Shown piece by piece: positions 13,401 to 19,400 of a DNA stretch of 49,597 nt. The position numbers and the translations under genes were made by a program. The notes under the pieces are model-generated. The model was not told the DNA's origin. It ran no database searches and saw only the letters and a program-made list of their open reading frames with translations. The DNA is from Nemertoderma westbladi (lineage: Eukaryota; Xenacoelomorpha; Nemertodermatida; Nemertodermatidae): NCBI GenBank assembly GCA_032718475.1, contig JAUCBJ010004979.1, positions 1-49,597 of the forward strand. The letters run 5' to 3'. Position 1 is the first letter of the stretch. Every line of letters begins with the position of its first letter.

Positions 13401-16400
13401 GTATTTGTGTCTTAGACAGTTTGTCTGTTGCCCTATCTATTTTAATGTATAGTACTAGTACTGTTTAAATTTGTTTAGCCCACAGGGCCTTAGTAGGAAT
13501 GTGAACGTGAACGCCGAATTCCTTTACCAATGCATTTCAATGGTCAACCAGCCCTTCTTTACCGCACTGTAAATTGTGTTATACAAAGTAAAGAATAAAG
13601 ATAGAGGCAGGAATAAATAGAAATGATTCGAGCGCACTAATTGGCTGTTCCCATAGATGTTTTAGGCATTGTTGGTGCGCAATGAATATTGTCAGAGCGA
13701 CCGCCCTGTCTGCCAAAATCTATTATGTAATCAAATGGTCCCACAAGCCAACGACCGTTCTTTCCGGCTCTGCACCAGTTTGTTTGAAGGTCGCCGTCCG
13801 TGGGTCGCTACTCACTAGCTGTGATTGATTGATTAAACTGGGTGCCGCTTTGCCAGAAGGCGGTACACATCAATTGAATATCAGGCAAACAGTTCAAATA
13901 TGCTCAAATATAAACGCCAGGGGCAGGGGATATTTTAATATCTCTATTTAAGTTAAAATAACACAAGAGTCAAGAGTGTAGCCGTTCTATCGTACTTGAA
14001 AGTTGAAAGCCTTTCTTCGTTTTTAAGGAATTCTCGCGCTCTCATCACCGTAGTTATCATATTAAACAGTTAAGGTAGTATGGGTTGACCTCAGGTGACT
14101 AATGAAATGAATGACAAAAGTTATTATAATACAAGCTTTCTCCCAACAGGGCTTCTTCAGGTCATTGTAATGAAACTGCGTACACATACTGGACAAGTGC
14201 AGTTTCTATTCTCTTATATTAATTGTTAATATTATATTGTATTATGTTATTATTAAATTAATCAATCTTGTCAGGAATTAATCTTGTTTCACTAATTATG
14301 TTTCATGTATTATTTGATTTTTAAGAATGTTTTTTAGAAAGACTTTTATAAAAGGTCTTTATTTCCAAATAGAAGGGGAGGGTGGGTGGGGGGGGGGGTG
14401 TAGGGGCGTAGAATGCTTGTCAAAGGGCGCCGTAAATTCAATTTGTACTTGCGACCGAAAACCCATCCCATAATCACCTCAGGAATCTCAATGTGATAAA
14501 TTAATGGGAATAGCTTCTATGCAATAACTGGCCGGCCCACAAGTATCACTTTGTTGCCCGCGCCGCATAATCTTGTTCCCCTAGAATGCCTCTGCCTCTC
14601 AGTTAACTTACCACGAGCTGTCAATCACGAATACCTCAGAGTTTATTTTCTCAAAGAATTCAAAGTGCCGCTAACTACCTAAAAGTGACATTTCTCAAAG
14701 AATTCAAAGTGCCTAAAAGCAGGAAATCACTTTGAGATTCCCAACTAAAAGTGTCTACAAGAATTCAAAGCGGCCGTTGGGAGTAATGTAATGACTTTTA
14801 GACACTTTTAGAAATACTTTGAGAAAATCTCAAAGAACAGATGCACTTTGAGACCCCGACTGTACTTGACACAGTATAACCAAGTGCCACATAAAAATGT
14901 TTTATCATATTCAATAAAAAGAATAGCAATAAATAAGTGTTTCTATTATTTATAATTCATGCAAATACTTCGTATATCTATGTAGATCTGTAGGTAGTTG
15001 AAAAAACCAAACCGTTTCATATTCTTTTACTTTATTATTCATTATTTTATTTTTGACAAAAATTTTGATTTTGTATTTGGGAAAAATTTTACATTTTTAT
15101 ACAATTTTACAAATTTTATGCTGCATGGCATATAAATTCACACTTTCCCCGATATTCCCCATTTTTTTCCATCGGGATCGGGATCGGGATCCCGATTTTC
15201 TGTTTTTGACAAAAATTTTGATTTTGTATTTGGGAAAAATTTTACATTTTTATATAATTTTACAAATTTTATGCTGCATGGCATATAAATTCACACTTTC
15301 CACGATATTCCCCATTTTATTCCATTGGGATCGGGATCGGGATCCCGATTTTGGGGATCGGGATGCTGATTTTCGGGATCGGGATCCGGATCTCGTTGCA
15401 ACACTAATGCACTGCCAGAAAATATTTTTAGTTTTATTATATTTAAGTTGTAGTTTTATTAGTTTTAAGTTTTATCCTGATCAGCGACCTCGAAAACCCT
15501 TATACCATCAAAATTGTAGTTTTTGAGCCAAGATCTAAATAATTTTTAAAATTGACCCCTCTGGGTAGTAAAATAGCCCGGGCCAGATAGGGTTAAATCC
15601 AAATCCCGCCAATGCAATATACTATACAGTAGTACAATATGAGATAAGACTATATGCTATGACTGTATGATTTACTATAATTAGCATTGCATTTTGGTCT
15701 ATGGTTTTTAAACGAAAAATAAATCCAATACTGTATTTGGGGGTAATTAATTTATATTTGCAGACTAACCTTGTTGACGGAGTACATGAGGGTAGCCGCA
15801 CATTGGAGGCAGATAAGTCGGTGCCAATATATTTTGAACAACCAGATTCTGAAGGTGATCTTAGACCTTATCAAATTTTACGACATCGAGCTTTTTACAA
15901 CTTATGGTTTAACTTCGCTGCCATTGGTGCGACTGTTTTGTTTGTTTCAAGTTTATATAAGGTAAATCAATATATTGCTTCCACAATAACTGTAACACAA
16001 TAACTGACATAAATTGTCCATTTTGTTCCTATTGTTAGTTATTATTCAAACCTACTCCTAAACCAGCAGTTATTGTATGTCGTTATTGTATTTCGTTATT
16101 ATGAACGTTGTATGTTTTTTACATTTATAACTTTATAACTTGCGCAATAAAAAATTCAACACTCCCCAGGGGCAACAACTATACTGTACTAACTAGGATA
16201 ATTATGTAACCTGTTCTAATGACTTATGTTTATTTGTTATAGAATACTGTAGTCTGCCACAGTTTCTTTCATTTAACCATATCTACCCTGGGCCTTTTAG
16301 ATCCCCCCCCCCCCCCCCCACACACAGCCTGGGGAGGGGGGGTGGGGTGGGGTGGGGTGGGGCGGATTGGACCCAGACCATTTTTTGACCATTTTTTAAA

Positions 16401-19400
16401 GAAATTCCCTGAAATTTGGTAACAATATATCTAGTGGTATATTTTTACACATTCTTGAAAAAAAAACGAAATTGTTTTATTGGAAGTGCCTCAAATATGA
16501 AAAATAGTGGTTTGTGTGTAATGTAAATATTTAAGTGCGGATAATGTGACATACAGAATGTACCTGATTTTCAAGTTTTACGTGTATGTTGGTCGTGACG
16601 AATTCAATGGTAGTGTAGTAGAGTTGATACAAGTAATGCAATCAATTGTAATCTTATATAATAATCTTATATTATATAATCTATACTCCCGCGATTTATA
16701 GGTTTTCTGTGATTTTAAATTCAATGGTAATGAAATTGAGATAATCCAAGTAACGTAACAACCACTATTCTTGCGGGATCCAAAAGTGGGTGCACCATGA
16801 TATTTTCAAAATTATATACGTTTGGAAATATTTATTTTATGTAAATTATGTAATATAGTAATTATTAAAGAAAGCGGGGAGGGGGGGGGGGGGGGGGGTA
16901 CTAAACGCATATCCCATCTCGGATAAATATAAATTTTGGCATAATAAAATGACTTATTCTACGCAGGGAAGATAGTAAAGGGAAGGAAACGTCAGGTTTG
17001 AATGAACGCCAATGAAATACTGTAATTGCTGATACTGACTAATTAATATAAATAATATAGTGTTGTTGATAAATTGGTATAGGTTTTCTTGTCTGCAGGA
17101 TAGATTATAGATGGAACTGCAATCACATGAATATAGATCATACAATGAATATTTTTGAAAATTTCGAGCAGCGGAGGCACCCACTTTTGGTGCACGCACG
17201 AAAAATGGTAATTGCGTTACTCCTATGAACTTCATTTCAAATCCATTGAATTCGCGATCACAGAAAACCTATAAATCGCGGGAATATAGGTCAAATAATG
17301 ATAATTTCGAAAAAATCAATTTTGAAAATTTCGTGTAGCACCCAATTTTGGTACCCGCACGAAAAATACATGTTAGGCCTCTGAACTATACATTAGATAT
17401 ATTGTATTAACTCCACATCCATAAAAGCGATATAGAAAAGGATGTGTATTAGGGTGGAGTGAAAAAATTTTTTTCTTTACTTTCAAGGGAAGCACTATTT
17501 TTCTGATGCCAAATCGGTCTAAACTAACTATGCAAAAAAAAATTTTTGATTTCAAAAAATTCTAAGCGGGCCTCACGACACTTGAAAATGTCAAATTATT
17601 GGGAAGGCAATGCCAGTTTTGAAAATCCCAGATATTTTGTATTTTTGATAAAAGTTAAGGAATATGCAAATATTTAATGTCAAATAGGTTGGAAACAAAC
17701 AGAAAATGTGAAATTGTGATTTTCATATAAATCTACCCCAGCCTCATGGCCTTTAAAATTTTGCAAAATTTGCCAAATTTCACCCTTAAAATACAGCAAA
17801 CCTACTTCGTAGTCTCTATAGCTGAAATCGATTTACTGTGGTTTGGAGTTCTTCCTGAGTGAAAACCAAGTCCCCTGATTTGATCACAACTATATTTCAA
17901 TACTAGAAACCCAACTAGCTGGCTGTGAATTAGCCTCTGGATCACATTCTCAATAATTATAAACAGTAGGTATAGGAAGATGAAGGAAAATTCTAAACTA
18001 GGAAAACACTAGTAAAACAGTAAAACACTAGAAAAACATATGAAAAACACTGTAATGCACCCGGAAAAAGTAAAAATATTTATCAACAGGAAATTTAAAT
18101 CATGTATTACACTGAATTGGTAATCTTAAATGTACTCCTCGCATAGGACAGCATTAAGTAATCTCCGTAAAACATGGGGAAACACTATAAAATGTCCAGA
18201 AAACAGTGAAAAAATGATTGGCATTAAATAGCGTTAAATTTTACCTAATATGCTGCTAAAAAATAAGTTGATACTAATACTACACAGAAACCATTGTTGC
18301 CAGGCAACCAAGGAACAGTAACCAATCAGCATGCATTTCAGCAGCAGTTTTACTGGTCAGCCCGTAGAGGCACATTAATGGTGGATTCTGGTATTAGTGT
18401 ATTCCAGTATTCAAGTATTGTTAGTGTTGGATCTTGTCATCTGCTAAATGTTGAACAGTTAAAGTGCAGATGTTGCGGTATTTCATATTAATACAGCAAG
18501 AGTCCACATATAGGTCCTGCTTACAGAGATACTGTAGTGAAGTGGCTTCTAGCAGCGCGGATGCAAGATCTAGAAACCATCACACATGATTTTCTAGTCA
18601 GTTCGGTTTTCTGGTATTAATGGTATCTTTAATAATAAATACCGCAACTTCTGCACTTCAACTGCCAACATTTAGCAGATGAAATGATCAAACACTAACA
18701 ATACTGGAATACACTATGTAATACCAGAATACAGCAACACTGGTACTACTGGCTGACCACTAAAATAAGGATAGTGCTGAACTGCATGCTGATTGAGCAA
18801 ACAGTTGAGGCGACCCGAAGGCTCCTCTTTCGATAGATGCTACCGAGGGTAGAGGTGGGTGCTACTATTATACCATACACATTGTGTATGGTTTTAGGCA
18901 ACTTTATAATTTATTCTATAGGCCTAATATTTTATTTTCAAAAATCCTGGCATGGGGCATCAAAGTCATACTGTTATGGTACCGGAGTTGTGCGCTTGCT
19001 TGCTCTACCGTACTAATCTTACTCGGGACAGCTGGATGCAAATCTTTCATATGTACGGTTAAAAGAGTGTTTGATGTTTCTGTAGACTATAGTGGGTGTA
19101 AACTCTACGCCGACAACCGACAGCCGATAACCACAGCCGACGACAGCAAATATGAAAATGTAACCTGAGTTCGTTACATTCGTTTATTGTTTTGGTTAGA
19201 ATAACCTTGTAACCTGTCACTGTAACCTGTTCCTTTCCCTCAATTAATCAATAACATTAATTAGCTTTTTTAATGGTTGTCGGCGTTGGTTGTCGGTAGT
19301 CGGTTGTCGGCGTAACGTTTACACCCGACTATAGTATGATATTGTTGATGATAGTTGACTGAATATATTAATGTGACTGTATGTATGATTAACCGTACTA

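Larger units (their letters stand above)
12772..14862. mobile_element. 2.09-kb non-autonomous DNA transposon, CAGTCGGGG ends
   Basis: The ends are inverted repeats of about 46 bp beginning CAGTCGGGGTCTCAAAGTGC, with identical bases at the other end (to 14862). TA flanks both sides, and the inserted DNA splits a LINE copy. Multiple subterminal copies of TCAAAGTG / TAAAAGTG-type motifs occur in both orientations within the outer 150 bp at each end, as expected for transposase binding. No transposase frame is present. CAGT ends with TA targets suggest Tc1/mariner-like mobilisation; this is inference. The left flank reads TACTGTA, resembling a footprint. Another fold-back element (12955-13367) is nested inside. 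Confidence 0.82.

Noticed and set aside
15053-15526. 157-codon frame with Arg-Asp repeats
   Set aside because: It is produced by a 153-bp tandem duplication and a GGGATC simple repeat, with no conserved domain.
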